From: Gryllotalpicola daejeonensis
GTDB taxonomy: Bacteria; Actinomycetota; Actinomycetes; Actinomycetales; Microbacteriaceae
Assembly: GCF_039538145.1 (NCBI RefSeq)
Contig: NZ_BAABBV010000001.1
Coordinates: forward strand, 1,674,001-1,738,000
DNA length: 64,000 bases
Direction: 5' to 3'
Part shown: in pieces, positions 7,495 to 16,700 of the stretch
How the letters are laid out: every line of letters starts with the position of its first letter
Position numbering within the stretch: position 1 is the stretch's first letter
Position numbers and translations under genes: made by a program
The notes under the pieces: model-generated
The model's database searches: none
What the model saw: only the letters and a program-made list of their open reading frames with translations
What the model was told of the DNA's origin: nothing

Positions 7495-8349
7495 ATGGGT
7501 GTCACTCTGCCGCAATTGCGCGCGCTGGTCACGGTCGTGGATCGTGCGTCATTCACGGATGCCGCGGCGCAGCTCGGCGTCAGTCAGTCGGCCGTCTCGC
7601 ACGCGATCTCCGGGCTCGAGCGCGAGGTCGGCGGCCGGGTGCTGCAGCGCGACGGGGGCGTCACCCTGACCGTGCTGGGAAGGCGGGTGCTCGATCACGC
7701 ACGCGCGGCACTGGCATCCGTCACGGCTCTCGAAAGCGCGGTCAAGCAGAACGGAGCGCTCAGCGGCGTTGTGCGCCTCGGCGCCGTCGCCACCGTGTGC
7801 CAGGGACTGCTTCCCGACCTGATGCCGCTGTGGGCGGCGCGGTTGCCGAACGTCGAGGTGCAGATCTACGAGGGCGACGACGACGAGATGCCCGAGTGGC
7901 TCGAGGGCGGGGTCGTCGAGGCGGCCATCCTCGTCGAGCCCGAGCCGATGCCCGCCGGCGGCAAGCTCGTCGCGACAGACGAGTTCGCCGCCGTGCTGCG
8001 GTGCGACCACCCGCTCGCCGACCTCGACGGGATCCCGCTCGCGGAGCTGCAGACCGACGGACTGATCGTCGGGTCGCCCGGCGGCTGCGAGGGCTACGTG
8101 AAGCGGATGTACGAGGACGAGGGCCTCGAGTACGCGTTCTCGCATCGCGTACGCGAGATGACGACGCTGTTCCGCATGGTCGAGCAGGGGCTCGGGGTCG
8201 CGATCGTGCCGACGCTGGGGCGGACGATGCTGCCCGATGGGTTGCTCATGAAGTCACTCGCGAAGCCGCGGCCGCGGCGGCTCGTGCTCTCCGGCCCGAC
8301 GTCGCGGCCGTGGCATCCGCTCGCCCAGGCGCTCGTCGACGCGCTCTGA
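7495..8349 (+). CDS. LysR-family transcriptional regulator
   Basis: 284 aa. The N-terminal HTH (LPQLRALVTVVDRASFTDAA and QLGVSQSAVSHAISGLERE, about residues 4-62) is followed by a linker helix and a type-2 periplasmic-binding-like effector domain (from about LSGVVRLGAVATVCQGLLPDL). GAGGAG precedes the ATG by 5 nt. Divergent placement from the EamA exporter gene and the palindromes between them suggest that it controls this exporter and itself. The ligand is unknown. Confidence 0.93.
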   Translation: MGVTLPQLRALVTVVDRASFTDAAAQLGVSQSAVSHAISGLEREVGGRVLQRDGGVTLTVLGRRVLDHARAALASVTALESAVKQNGALSGVVRLGAVATVCQGLLPDLMPLWAARLPNVEVQIYEGDDDEMPEWLEGGVVEAAILVEPEPMPAGGKLVATDEFAAVLRCDHPLADLDGIPLAELQTDGLIVGSPGGCEGYVKRMYEDEGLEYAFSHRVREMTTLFRMVEQGLGVAIVPTLGRTMLPDGLLMKSLAKPRPRRLVLSGPTSRPWHPLAQALVDAL

Positions 8350-8358
8350 GTGGCGCAC

Positions 8359-8661
8359 CTACTCGGTGACCTTCACGTCCTTCCAGAACGCGACGAAGTT
8401 CGAGAAGTCCTTGCCGACGCGGTCGAACGCGGTCGGGTAGGGCGTCGGGTAGCTCCACGCACGGTCGGGGTACTGCTGCCCGTCGACGGTGACGGTGAAG
8501 TACTGGCACTCGCCCTTCCACGGGCAGGTGTAGGGGGTCGGGCTGGTGCTCAGGTACTGCTCGTTGACGGACGCCGGCGGGAAGTACCAGTTCCCCTCGA
8601 TGCGAATGAGGTCCTCTTCGGGGGCCTCGGCGATGACGGTGTCTCCCAGAAGTGCTTTCAT
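8359..8661 (-). CDS. DUF427 domain protein
   Basis: 100 aa from the ATG at 8661. The family signature is clear: IRIEGNWYFPPASVNEQYL, then YTCPWKGECQYFTV and RAWSYPTPYPTA. DUF427 proteins are small beta-rich proteins of unknown biochemical role, common in actinobacteria. The gene ends 10 nt from the convergent LysR gene and starts 28 nt after the ComB-like gene, so it is probably co-transcribed with the latter. Confidence 0.88.
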   Translation of the reverse strand: MKALLGDTVIAEAPEEDLIRIEGNWYFPPASVNEQYLSTSPTPYTCPWKGECQYFTVTVDGQQYPDRAWSYPTPYPTAFDRVGKDFSNFVAFWKDVKVTE

Positions 8662-8689
8662 GACCGTGCGAACCGCATGCGGGGGCCCG

Positions 8690-9502
8690 CTATTCCGCCG
8701 CTTGCGGCTCGGGCTCGGGCATGCGCTCGGCTCGGAAGACGCCGTCGCGCATGACGGGCACGACATCCGACACGTCGAGCTGGGCGGCGATCTTGACGTC
8801 GGCGAGCTGGTCGACTGCCGCGAGTTCGCGAGCGCTGACGGATGCCGTGAGCAGATGCCCCACCGCGCGGCGCAGCGTCTCGAACGACGCCGCCGCGACG
8901 GCGGCCTCAGGCGAACACGCGTCGATGCCGCGGGCTGCGAGCGCGCCGATCACGGCGCCGGCCGCGAGCTGGTCCTCGACGGCGGGGCGAAGCGTGTCGT
9001 CGGCGCGACGCTCTCCAGACGCGACCACGGCGACGTTCGCACGCCGGCCGAGCCGCTGCTGATACGCGAGCACCCAGCGCGCCACAGCCGAGAAGTTCCG
9101 CAGGTTGGCGGCGACGACCGGCACGCCGAGGCCCGCGGCACCGGCGGCCACCCGCGACCCGTTGAGCGAAATCACGACTGCCCGGGGCGCGCCGAACTCG
9201 GCGATCTTCTCGGCCGTCATGCTCGTCGGCGACAGCGAGAGCCCCGGGTCGCCACGGCGCGCGGCGAGCTTGGCCCCGACGGATTCCGCATAGGCGGCCG
9301 CCGCCTCGCGGTCGAGCGTCGGGTAGGGCTCGATCTCGAGACCGAGGCCCGTCGCGAGCTCGACGGTCGTCGTGAACGAGATTGTGTCGATGAAGACGAT
9401 GACACCGGCGCCCGGGGCGATGCTGCGCAGACCTTCGATGCCCCAGTCGAACCTGACCTCGTAGCTCTGCTGGGTGTGCTCGGCAGGTTGGGGCTGAGGC
9501 AT
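8690..9502 (-). CDS. ComB-like 2-phosphosulfolactate phosphatase family protein
   Basis: 270 aa. Motifs of the ComB family are visible: GVIVFIDTISFTTTVELA, where the Asp is the expected metal ligand, then AVVISLNGSRVAAGA, GVPVVAANLRNFSAVA and NVAVVASGERRADDTLRPAVED. ComB in methanogens dephosphorylates 2-phosphosulfolactate in coenzyme M synthesis. Bacterial homologues in organisms without coenzyme M have no proven substrate. TACGCT lies 6 nt before the ATG, so it is probably leaderless. The longer upstream frame is discarded because its N-terminus is low-complexity. Confidence 0.82.
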   Translation of the reverse strand: MPQPQPAEHTQQSYEVRFDWGIEGLRSIAPGAGVIVFIDTISFTTTVELATGLGLEIEPYPTLDREAAAAYAESVGAKLAARRGDPGLSLSPTSMTAEKIAEFGAPRAVVISLNGSRVAAGAAGLGVPVVAANLRNFSAVARWVLAYQQRLGRRANVAVVASGERRADDTLRPAVEDQLAAGAVIGALAARGIDACSPEAAVAAASFETLRRAVGHLLTASVSARELAAVDQLADVKIAAQLDVSDVVPVMRDGVFRAERMPEPEPQAAE

Positions 9503-9508
9503 GTCTCC

Positions 9509-9514
9509 AGCGTA
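9509..9514 (-). promoter_or_regulatory. -10 box for leaderless comB-like gene
   Basis: On the minus strand TACGCT lies 6 nt upstream of the ATG at 9502. Confidence 0.45.
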
Positions 9515-9625
9515 GGTTGCCCAGCTCGTCTGCTTCGAACGGGCTGCGCTGCTCCCGGGTGACGCACCCCTGGGCGTGCGGTGACCGTCCGGCGCAGTCG
9601 GCGCCGACGGGGTCAAGATAAGGCT

Positions 9626-10252
9626 ATGACCGACGCCGCTCGCACCGCGCTTGAGACCGCCGACTGGCGCCGGCTCACCTTCGAGCTCTACGAGATCACC
9701 CGCCTTGCCGACGAGACCGATGGGCCGGCCGGGGCGCACGAGTTCTGGCGGCTGCATCGCAATGACATGCTCGCGAAGCATCCGGCCTCTCCCATCCTCC
9801 CCGAGCAGCGCGAGGCGTTCGAGGGTGTTCCGGTGGCTCCCTACGACCCCGCGTGGCGGTTCGAGGTCGAGATCGAGCCGGCCGACGAGCCCGTGCACTG
9901 GGACGTCGAGACGGGCACCGACGGCGTCGTGCCGTTCGAGCTGCTCGGGAAGGCGGTGCTGCCTGGCGTTGGGACGCTCGACGTGTGGCGGCTACGGTCG
10001 TACGGCGGCGGGCTGTTCGTGCCCGTCAAGGACGCGCTTGCCGGGAAGCCCCGCGGGACCTACGGCGGCGGCCGCTATCTCATCGACACTGTGAAGGGCG
10101 CATGGCTCGGCGGCAGCGACGACACGATCGTGCTCGACCTCAACTTCGCCTACAACCCGTCGTGCGCGTATGACCCGGCGTGGGCGTGCCCGCTCGCGCT
10201 GCCGAGCAACACGCTGCCCGTCGAAGTCCCCGTGGGCGAGCGGATGCCGTGA
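9626..10252 (+). CDS. DUF1684 domain protein
   Basis: 208 aa. The strongly conserved end of the DUF1684 family is seen in RGTYGGGRYLIDTVKGA and LDLNFAYNPSCAYDPAWACP, then LPSNTLPVEVPVGE. The N-terminus has WRLHRNDMLAKHPASP, also typical. No catalytic residues are established for the family. The stop TGA shares a base with the ATG of the truncated DUF3052 remnant. Confidence 0.87.
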   Translation: MTDAARTALETADWRRLTFELYEITRLADETDGPAGAHEFWRLHRNDMLAKHPASPILPEQREAFEGVPVAPYDPAWRFEVEIEPADEPVHWDVETGTDGVVPFELLGKAVLPGVGTLDVWRLRSYGGGLFVPVKDALAGKPRGTYGGGRYLIDTVKGAWLGGSDDTIVLDLNFAYNPSCAYDPAWACPLALPSNTLPVEVPVGERMP

Positions 10253-10464
10253 TGGCGACCGCGGGCCACTCGTCGACGCCGCAGTGGAAGAAGCTCGGCA
10301 TCAAGGCCGGCTCTCGAGTCGCGCTGGTCGGGGCGCCCACCGGGTGGGCGATCGCCTCGGAGGACGACCTGCCTGAGTTCGAGCTCGTCGAGTCGGGCGA
10401 GCCTCAAGCTCGCCTGGCGGCGCGAGAACCGCTGATGGTCGGGCACACAGGCCGGGTGACTTAG
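10252..10464 (+). pseudogene. Truncated DUF3052-family remnant
   Basis: The first about 45 residues (MATAGHSSTPQWKKLGIKAG, then SRVALVGAPTGW) match the N-terminus of actinobacterial DUF3052 proteins, which are normally about 130-150 aa. The reading then departs into unrelated sequence and stops after 70 codons. I found no continuation in other frames. It looks like a 3' deletion. Translation may persist because the ATG overlaps the DUF1684 stop. Confidence 0.65.
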
Positions 10465-10641
10465 ACTTGACGAGTCGCGAGCGGAGTCTTCGCTCGCACG
10501 GCGTCGCGATTCGACCCATCACAGTCTTTTCTGACGGCGCACCGCGCTGGCATCCGCCCGCGTGCGACCGACCCCCTCCCCGCTTTCGCGCGCCCGTCTT
10601 GGCGTGCGCGCGGGCCCATGCCCCGAAAGGCATACACCTTC
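10465..10641 (+). promoter_or_regulatory. Long untranslated leader of the DEAD-box helicase gene
   Basis: No gene is seen in 177 nt. GC-rich complementary runs (GCGCGC near 10587 and again near 10606) can fold directly upstream of the GAAAGG ribosome site. Long structured leaders are common on RNA-helicase genes controlled by cold or by autoregulation; that role here is inference. Confidence 0.35.
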
Positions 10642-12282
10642 ATGACTTCCTTCGCCGAACTCGGCGTTCCCGCCCCCATCGTCGCCGCACTCGCGGCGGC
10701 CGACCGCACCGAGGCCTTCCCCATCCAGGTCGCGACGCTGCCCGACTCGCTGAAGGGCCGCGACGTGCTCGGCCGCGGCAAGACCGGCTCCGGCAAGACC
10801 ATCGCTTTCGCGGTTCCCCTCGCGGCGCGTCTCGGCCAGGCATCCGGCACCGCAAACGGCCAGCGTCCCGCGCGCGGCCGCCAGGCGCGCGGCCTCGTGC
10901 TCGCCCCAACTCGCGAACTCGCGACGCAGATCGACAACACGCTCGCGCCGCTCGCGCAGTCGATGGGTCTGAACACGACCGTCATCTACGGCGGCGTCAG
11001 CCAGAAGCGCCAGGAGGACGCCCTGCGCGCCGGCGTCGACATCATCGTCGCTACCCCCGGCCGTCTCGACGACCTGCTCAAGCAGGGCGTGCTGTCGCTC
11101 GACGGCATCCGCATCACCGTGCTCGACGAGGCCGACCACATGGCCGACCTGGGCTTCCTGCCCGTGGTCACCCGCATCCTCGACAAGACCCCGAAGGGCG
11201 GTCAGCGCCTGCTGTTCTCGGCCACGCTCGACAACGGCGTGGACCGCCTCGTGAAGCGCTACCTGCGCGACGAGATCCTGCACTCTGTCGACGAGGCGAC
11301 CTCGCACGTCTCGGCGATGACCCACCACGTCTTCGCCGTCGACGGCGGCGCCGGCAAGGACGCCCTGGTTCGCACGCTCGCCCGTGGCGCAGGCAAGCGC
11401 ATCCTCTTCATGCGCACCAAGCACCAGGCGAAGAAGCTCGCGAAGAAGCTCACCGAGAGCGGCATCCCGTCGGTCGACCTGCACGGCAACCTGTCGCAGA
11501 ACGCGCGCGACCGCAACCTCGCGGCGTTCCACGACGGCTCGGTGCGCGTGCTCGTAGCGACCGACGTCGCCGCCCGCGGAGTGCACATCGACGACGTCGA
11601 ACTCGTCGTGCACGTCGACCCGCCCGTCGAGCACAAGGCGTATCTGCACCGCTCGGGGCGCACGGCCCGCGCCGGATCGGCAGGCGACGTGGTCACGATC
11701 GCGCTTCCCGAGCAGCACCGCGACCTGCGCGACCTGCTGCGCAAGGCCGCCATCCGCGTCGATTTCGAGCAGGTGACGGATGCTTCGCCGCAGGTCCGGG
11801 CCCTCGTGGGCGAGCCTGTCGCTCTGGTTCCTTACGTGAAGCCCGAGACCCCCGCGCGCGGTCAGTCGCAGGGCGGCACCTCGACCGGCGCCAACGCCCA
11901 GCGCAAGCGCGCCCGGCGCGGCGGCGGTGGTGCCGGTGCTTCGGTCGGCGGCGCTCAGACGCAGGGCGAGCGCCAGAGCGCGGGCCGCGGTGGCCAGAGC
12001 GCCGGTGCTGGCCAGAGCGGCTCGCAGCAGGCGGTCGGTCAAGGGCGTCGCCGCGGTCGCGGCCAGGGCGCCGCCGGTCATGGCGCCGGTGCTCAGGGCG
12101 CCGCGGGCCAGGGGCAGTCGCGCGGGCAGCGCGGCGCCGGCCAGGCATCCGCTCGCCGCGACGGCGTGACGCGGGGCGGGTCGACGACCAGCTACTCGAC
12201 CTCGACTGGTGGTCAGGGCGGCTACGTGGGTGGCTCGGGCACCGGTCGCTCGCGCACGCCGCGTCGCGCGTCGCGCCCGTAA
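10642..12282 (+). CDS. DEAD-box ATP-dependent RNA helicase
   Basis: 546 aa. All core motifs are present: Q motif (TEAFPIQVATLP), I (GKTGSGKT, 46-53), Ia (PTRELATQ), Ib (ATPGRL), II (DEAD, 162-165), III (SAT, 193-195), V (VATDVAARGVHI) and VI (HRSGRTARAG). From about residue 395 the chain is a disordered Gly/Gln/Arg/Ala-rich tail with AGQ and GGQ repeats, an RGG-like RNA-binding extension. ATG 10642 is preferred over 10618 because GAAAGG precedes it. Its probable role is RNA remodelling in ribosome assembly and decay. It is flanked on both sides by gene remnants. Confidence 0.95.
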   Translation: MTSFAELGVPAPIVAALAAADRTEAFPIQVATLPDSLKGRDVLGRGKTGSGKTIAFAVPLAARLGQASGTANGQRPARGRQARGLVLAPTRELATQIDNTLAPLAQSMGLNTTVIYGGVSQKRQEDALRAGVDIIVATPGRLDDLLKQGVLSLDGIRITVLDEADHMADLGFLPVVTRILDKTPKGGQRLLFSATLDNGVDRLVKRYLRDEILHSVDEATSHVSAMTHHVFAVDGGAGKDALVRTLARGAGKRILFMRTKHQAKKLAKKLTESGIPSVDLHGNLSQNARDRNLAAFHDGSVRVLVATDVAARGVHIDDVELVVHVDPPVEHKAYLHRSGRTARAGSAGDVVTIALPEQHRDLRDLLRKAAIRVDFEQVTDASPQVRALVGEPVALVPYVKPETPARGQSQGGTSTGANAQRKRARRGGGGAGASVGGAQTQGERQSAGRGGQSAGAGQSGSQQAVGQGRRRGRGQGAAGHGAGAQGAAGQGQSRGQRGAGQASARRDGVTRGGSTTSYSTSTGGQGGYVGGSGTGRSRTPRRASRP

Positions 12283-12327
12283 GCGGCTTGCGCCCGCTGA
12301 ACGGCTCTCGACGCCGCTGAGCGTCAC

Positions 12328-12384
12328 CGAGAAGTGCCGCGATGTTCCCGGTCACTGACCGAGGCGACATCGCGGCACTTCTCG
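12328..12384. terminator. 18-bp perfect inverted repeat (cruciform-type terminator)
   Basis: CGAGAAGTGCCGCGATGT (12328-12345) is perfectly complementary to 12367-12384. The 21-nt loop holds its own CGGTC-ACT-GACCG hairpin. It lies 46 nt after the helicase stop. There is no U-tract, as is usual in high-GC hosts. Confidence 0.8.
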
Positions 12385-12441
12385 TCCGTGGCACCCGCCG
12401 CCGCATCGGGGCGACGGCGCCCTTGGCATCCGATTAGTCCA

Positions 12442-12473
12442 AATTGCCGCGATTCGTGCCGAATCGGGCAATT
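12442..12473. repeat. Intergenic palindrome, 14-bp stem with 3-nt loop
   Basis: AATTGCC-G-CGATTCG, loop TGC, then CGAATCGGGCAATT form a near-perfect hairpin with one bulged G. It is unusually AT-rich for this region. It lies between the cruciform and the GNAT remnant. Confidence 0.7.
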
Positions 12474-12512
12474 CGGGATCGAGGCACGTCGTCGCCCCGT
12501 TGCGGTCGACCC

Positions 12513-12695
12513 ATGAGCGAGCTCGTGGTGCGGACTGCAACGCTAGAGGACGCCGCGGGCATGGCGCGGGTGCACGTGCGGTCGTGGCAGGAGACGTATC
12601 GCGGGCTGGAGTCCGACGAGGTGCTCGACGCCCCCGACTTCGGGGCCAGCGAGCCGTTTGGGAGTGGGCGGGAGATCCGCACGGTGCGGCCCTGA
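12513..12695 (+). pseudogene. Truncated GNAT acetyltransferase remnant
   Basis: The first 40 residues (RTATLEDAAGMARVHVRSWQ, then ETYRGLESDEVLD) match the conserved N-terminus of GNAT enzymes of the usual 160-180 aa. The acetyl-CoA-binding half is absent and the frame ends after 60 codons in unrelated sequence. This is the second 3'-truncated gene in 2.3 kb. Confidence 0.65.
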
Positions 12696-12706
12696 CTGGC
12701 ACAGTG

Positions 12707-12735
12707 TTGCGGTGAGGCATCCTCGGGTCTAGCTT
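12707..12735 (+). promoter_or_regulatory. Sigma-70-like promoter of the DUF4242 gene
   Basis: TTGCGG (12707-12712) and TAGCTT (12730-12735) are separated by exactly 17 bp. A strong ribosome site AAAGGAG follows, before the ATG at 12764. Confidence 0.6.
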
Positions 12736-12763
12736 TCGCGCATCCGAATGAAAGGAGCGCACG

Positions 12764-13015
12764 ATGCCGCTCTACATGGATGTCCACCACCTCGACGACG
12801 GACCGGTCACTGCCGACGACGTCGCCAAGGCTCATGCCGCCGACCTCGAGAAGCAGGGTGCCCACGGCGTGAACTACCTGAACTACTGGGTCGACGAGGC
12901 GAAGGGGCAGATCTTCTGCCTGGTCGACGCGCCCGACGCAGAATCCGCGAACGCGGTTCACCGAGAGGCGCACGGGCTCGTCGCGGACGAGATCCACGAG
13001 GTGTCGCAGGGGTAG
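12764..13015 (+). CDS. DUF4242 small protein (SCO4226-like)
   Basis: 83 aa, a ferredoxin-like small fold. MPLYMDVHHLDDGPVTADDV, then the AHAADL and GVNYLNYWVDEAKGQIFCLV segments match DUF4242. The Streptomyces member SCO4226 is described as a nickel-binding protein. Here His residues at 8-9 and in the HREAHG segment are candidate ligands. It has a good promoter and AAAGGAG, and stands as a single gene. Confidence 0.82.
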   Translation: MPLYMDVHHLDDGPVTADDVAKAHAADLEKQGAHGVNYLNYWVDEAKGQIFCLVDAPDAESANAVHREAHGLVADEIHEVSQG

Positions 13016-13066
13016 CTCAGCGTGCGGTGCGCTCTGCGCCGAAAGGCGGCGTACCTATTGCCGGCC

Positions 13067-13648
13067 TTAGAGTAGAGCCCCGACCGAGGCGAGCGCCGCG
13101 CGCACGAGCGTGCCGCGGCCGCCCTCGAGCTCTGAGCAAACCGCGTCGGAGGCGGCTTCCTCCGGCGTCATCCAGGTCAGCTCGAGGGCATCCTGCCGCG
13201 GCTCGGTGGTGCCGGTCACGGGCACCACGTAGGCGAGCGAGACCGCGTGCTGGCGCTCGTCGATGAAGGGCGTCTCGCTCGGCGTCGGGAAGTACTCGGC
13301 GATCATGAACGGCACCGGCGACGCCGGCAGCTGCGGGAACGCCATCGGCCCGAGGTCCTTCTCGAGGTGGCGGAAGAGCGCGTCGCGCAGCGTCTCGCCG
13401 TACATCACGCGGCCTGAGACGATCGTGCGCGTGATCTCGCCGAGCGGCGTGCCGCGCAGCAGCAGGCCGACGTCGATCACGCGGCCAAGGCCGTCGAGAT
13501 GCACCGGAACCGCCTCGACGTAGAGGATCGGCATGCGGTGCCTGATCTGCTCGAGCTCGATGTCGCTCAGCCAGCCAGGACCGTAGCTCGGCGGCTCCTC
13601 GTCGTCGGGGCGACCGTCGGGGTACGGGTCCGGAGTGCGCACAGCCAT
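13067..13648 (-). CDS. Nudix-like DUF4916 protein with degenerate Nudix box
   Basis: 193 aa. It has a Nudix-type fold with the box region GRVMYGETLRDALFRHLEKD. The canonical GX5EX7REUXEEXGU spacing is kept, but the REUXEE core reads RHLEKD, so two metal-binding acids are altered. Flanking segments (LYVEAVPVHLDGLGRVIDVG and YVVPVTGTTEPRQDALELTW) are typical of actinobacterial DUF4916. Hydrolase activity is doubtful. TATTGT lies 6 nt before the ATG, so the gene is probably leaderless. It is divergent from lhr, with 67 nt between starts. Confidence 0.8.
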   Translation of the reverse strand: MAVRTPDPYPDGRPDDEEPPSYGPGWLSDIELEQIRHRMPILYVEAVPVHLDGLGRVIDVGLLLRGTPLGEITRTIVSGRVMYGETLRDALFRHLEKDLGPMAFPQLPASPVPFMIAEYFPTPSETPFIDERQHAVSLAYVVPVTGTTEPRQDALELTWMTPEEAASDAVCSELEGGRGTLVRAALASVGALL

Positions 13649-13654
13649 AACCAG

Positions 13655-13660
13655 ACAATA
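13655..13660 (-). promoter_or_regulatory. -10 box for leaderless DUF4916 gene
   Basis: On the minus strand TATTGT lies 6 nt before the ATG at 13648. Confidence 0.5.
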
Positions 13661-13715
13661 AGGGAGGCCCGAGCGCCCCGGGGCGATGTCGGAGGCCTAT
13701 GGTCGAATGTGTCCG

Positions 13716-16700
13716 ATGACTGACACGCTCGAGCGCTTCTCGGCCGCGACCCGGCAGTGGTTCGCGGGGGCGTTCAGCGCGCCCACCGCCGCCCAGCTCG
13801 GCGCGTGGGAAGCGATCTCGTCAGGCCGCAACACGCTCGTCATCGCGCCCACCGGCTCCGGCAAGACGCTCGCCGCGTTCCTGTGGGCGATCGACCGATT
13901 GATGGCCGATGGGGGCCCGAGGGATGCTTCGCCGGGCGGTCAGGGCAAAGGAAAACCCTCGGCCGCCGGCACCTCGAAGACGAAGGTCCTCTACATCTCG
14001 CCGCTGAAGGCGCTCGGCGTCGACGTCGAGCGGAACCTGCGCAGCCCGATCGTCGGCATCGCGCAGACGGCGAAGCGGCTCGGCATCGATCCGCCCGAGG
14101 TGAGCGTCGGGGTGCGGTCGGGCGACACGCCCTCTTCTGAGAGGCAGCGGCTGCTCAGGCATCCGCCCGAGATCTTGATCACAACCCCAGAGTCGCTGTA
14201 CCTCATGCTTACCAGCGGGGCGCGCGAGACCCTGCGCGAGGTCGAGACGGTGATCGTCGACGAGGTGCACGCCGTGGCGTCGACGAAGCGCGGGGCGCAC
14301 CTCGCGGTGTCGCTCGAGCGGCTCGACGAACTGCTGGCTCGCCCCGCTCAGCGCGTGGGCCTGTCGGCGACGGTGCGGCCGCCCGAAGAGGTGGCGCGGT
14401 TCCTGTCTGGCATGACTCCGACGACGATCGTGGCGCCGGAGTCGCAGAAGCGCTTCGACCTGCGCGTCGTCGTTCCCGTCGACGACATGCGCGAGCTGCA
14501 GACGGCGCCCGGGGGCGACAAAGTCGGGGGCACGATCTGGACGCACGTCGACGAGGCCGTGCTCGACGAGGTGCTGGCGCATCGCTCGACGATCGTGTTC
14601 GCGAACGGGCGGCGCACGACCGAGCGGCTGACGGCGCGGCTGAATGAGCTCTACGCCGAGCGGCTGGGGTTCGAGCCCGAGCCCGTGACGTCGTTTCCGG
14701 CGCAGCTCGTCGGCGGGTCTGGCACGACGGGCGGGGTGTCGACCGAGGCTCCGGTGCTCGCGCGAGCGCACCACGGCTCGGTGTCGAAAGAGCAGCGGGC
14801 GGCCATCGAAGACGACCTCAAGACGGGGAAGCTGCGCTGCGTCGTCGCCACGAGCTCGCTCGAGCTCGGCATCGACATGGGCGAGGTCGACCTCGTCGTG
14901 CAGGTCGCCGCGCCGCCGTCGATCGCGAGCGGGCTGCAGCGCATCGGTCGCGCGGGGCACCAGGTCGGCGAGGTGTCGAAGGGCATCCTGTTCCCCAACC
15001 ACCGCGCCGATCTCGTGCAGTCGGCGCTGGCGACCGAGCGCATGCGGGCCGGGCTTATCGAGAAGATCGCCGTGCCGCAGAATCCACTCGACATCCTCGC
15101 GCAGCAGACGGTGGCGGCCGTGTCGGTCGGGCCCGTCGACGTCGACGGCTGGTTCGACACCGTGCGGCGCTCTGCCCCGTTCGCGACGCTGCCGCGCGCG
15201 GCGTACGAAGCCGTGCTCGACCTGCTCTCGGGCCGCTACCCCAGCGAGGAGTTCGGTGAGCTGCGCCCGCGCCTCGTGTGGGATCGCGAGCGCGGCATAC
15301 TGACCTCGCGCCCGGGCGCGAGCCGGCTCGCGGTGACGAGCGGCGGCACGATCCCCGACCGCGGGCTGTTCGGGGTCTTCATGGTCGCCGGCGCCGACGA
15401 CAAGGCGCCGAGGCGGGTCGGCGAGCTCGACGAAGAGATGGTCTATGAGTCGCGCGTCGGCGACGTCTTCGCGCTCGGAACGACGAGTTGGAAGATCGCC
15501 GAGATCACGCATGACCGCGTGATGGTGACGCCCGCCTACGGCGAGCCGGGGCGCGTGCCGTTCTGGCACGGCGACGGCATCGGGCGCCCGGCTGAGCTGG
15601 GCGAGGCACTGGGCGGCTTCGTGCGCGAGCTGGGGTCGAGTGACTCCGGGGATGCCGCGCGGCGGCTCCTCGACGACGGACTCGACGAGCGGGCATCCCG
15701 AAACCTCCTGACCTACCTCGACGATCAGAAGACGGCGACCGGGCACCTGCCCACCGACCGCACGCTCGTCGTCGAGCGCTTCCGCGACGAGCTCGGCGAC
15801 TGGCGCATCGTGCTGCACTCGCCGTACGGGCAGATGGTGCATGCGCCGTGGGCCCTGGCCGTCGGGCGGCGCGTGCGCGAGAGCCTGGGGCTCGAGGGCG
15901 CGGTGCTCGCCGCCGACGACGGCATCATCGTGCGGCTGCCCGACTCGGATGCCGAGCCGCCCGGCGCCGAGCTGTTCGTCTTCGCGCCCGACGAGCTCGA
16001 GGCGGTCGTCACCGAAGAGGTCGGCGGCTCGGCGCTGTTCGCCGCCCGATTCCGCGAGGCGGCGCAGCGGGCGTTGCTGTTCCCGCGCTACGACCCCGGC
16101 CGCAGGAATCCGCTCTGGCAGCAGCGCATGCGATCGGCGCAGCTGCTCGAGGTCGCGCACAAGTACCCGCAGTTCCCGATCATCCTCGAGACGATGCGCG
16201 AGTGCCTCCAAGACGTCTACGACCTGCCCGCGCTGGCCGCGGTGGCGCGGCGCATCGAGCAGCGGAAGATCCGGATCGTCGAGACGACGAGCGAGAGGCC
16301 GTCGCCATTCGCGTCGACGCTGCTGTTCGGGTACATCGCGGCGTTCATGTACGAGGGCGATTCGCCGCTCGCTGAGCGCCGCGCGGCGGCCTTGACCGTC
16401 GACACCGAGCTGCTGTCGCAACTGCTCGGGCGGTCCGAGTTGCGCGAGCTGCTCGATCCCGCCGTGATCGCGCGGGTCGAGGGCGAGCTGCAGCGGCTTC
16501 CTGCCGAGCGACACGCACGCGGCGTCGAGGGCGTGGCCGATCTGCTGCGCGTGCTGGGGCCGCTGTCGCTCGACGAGCTCGCGGCTCGGTTCGAGGGTGC
16601 TGCCGACGAGGTGGCCGAGGCCGTTGCCGAGCTGGTCACCGCGAAGCGCGCGCTGCGCGTGTCGATCGCGGGCGACGAGCGCGTTGCTGCGATCGAGGAT

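Noticed and set aside
9503..9898. 130-residue N-terminal extension of the ComB-like protein
   Set aside because: The extension overlaps the divergent DUF1684 gene, lacks family similarity and is bypassed by a -10 box next to the internal ATG.
12442..12473. Palindrome as another copy of the 52-bp element
   Set aside because: It lacks the CGACGAC and GCGGGAATG blocks and the spacing differs.
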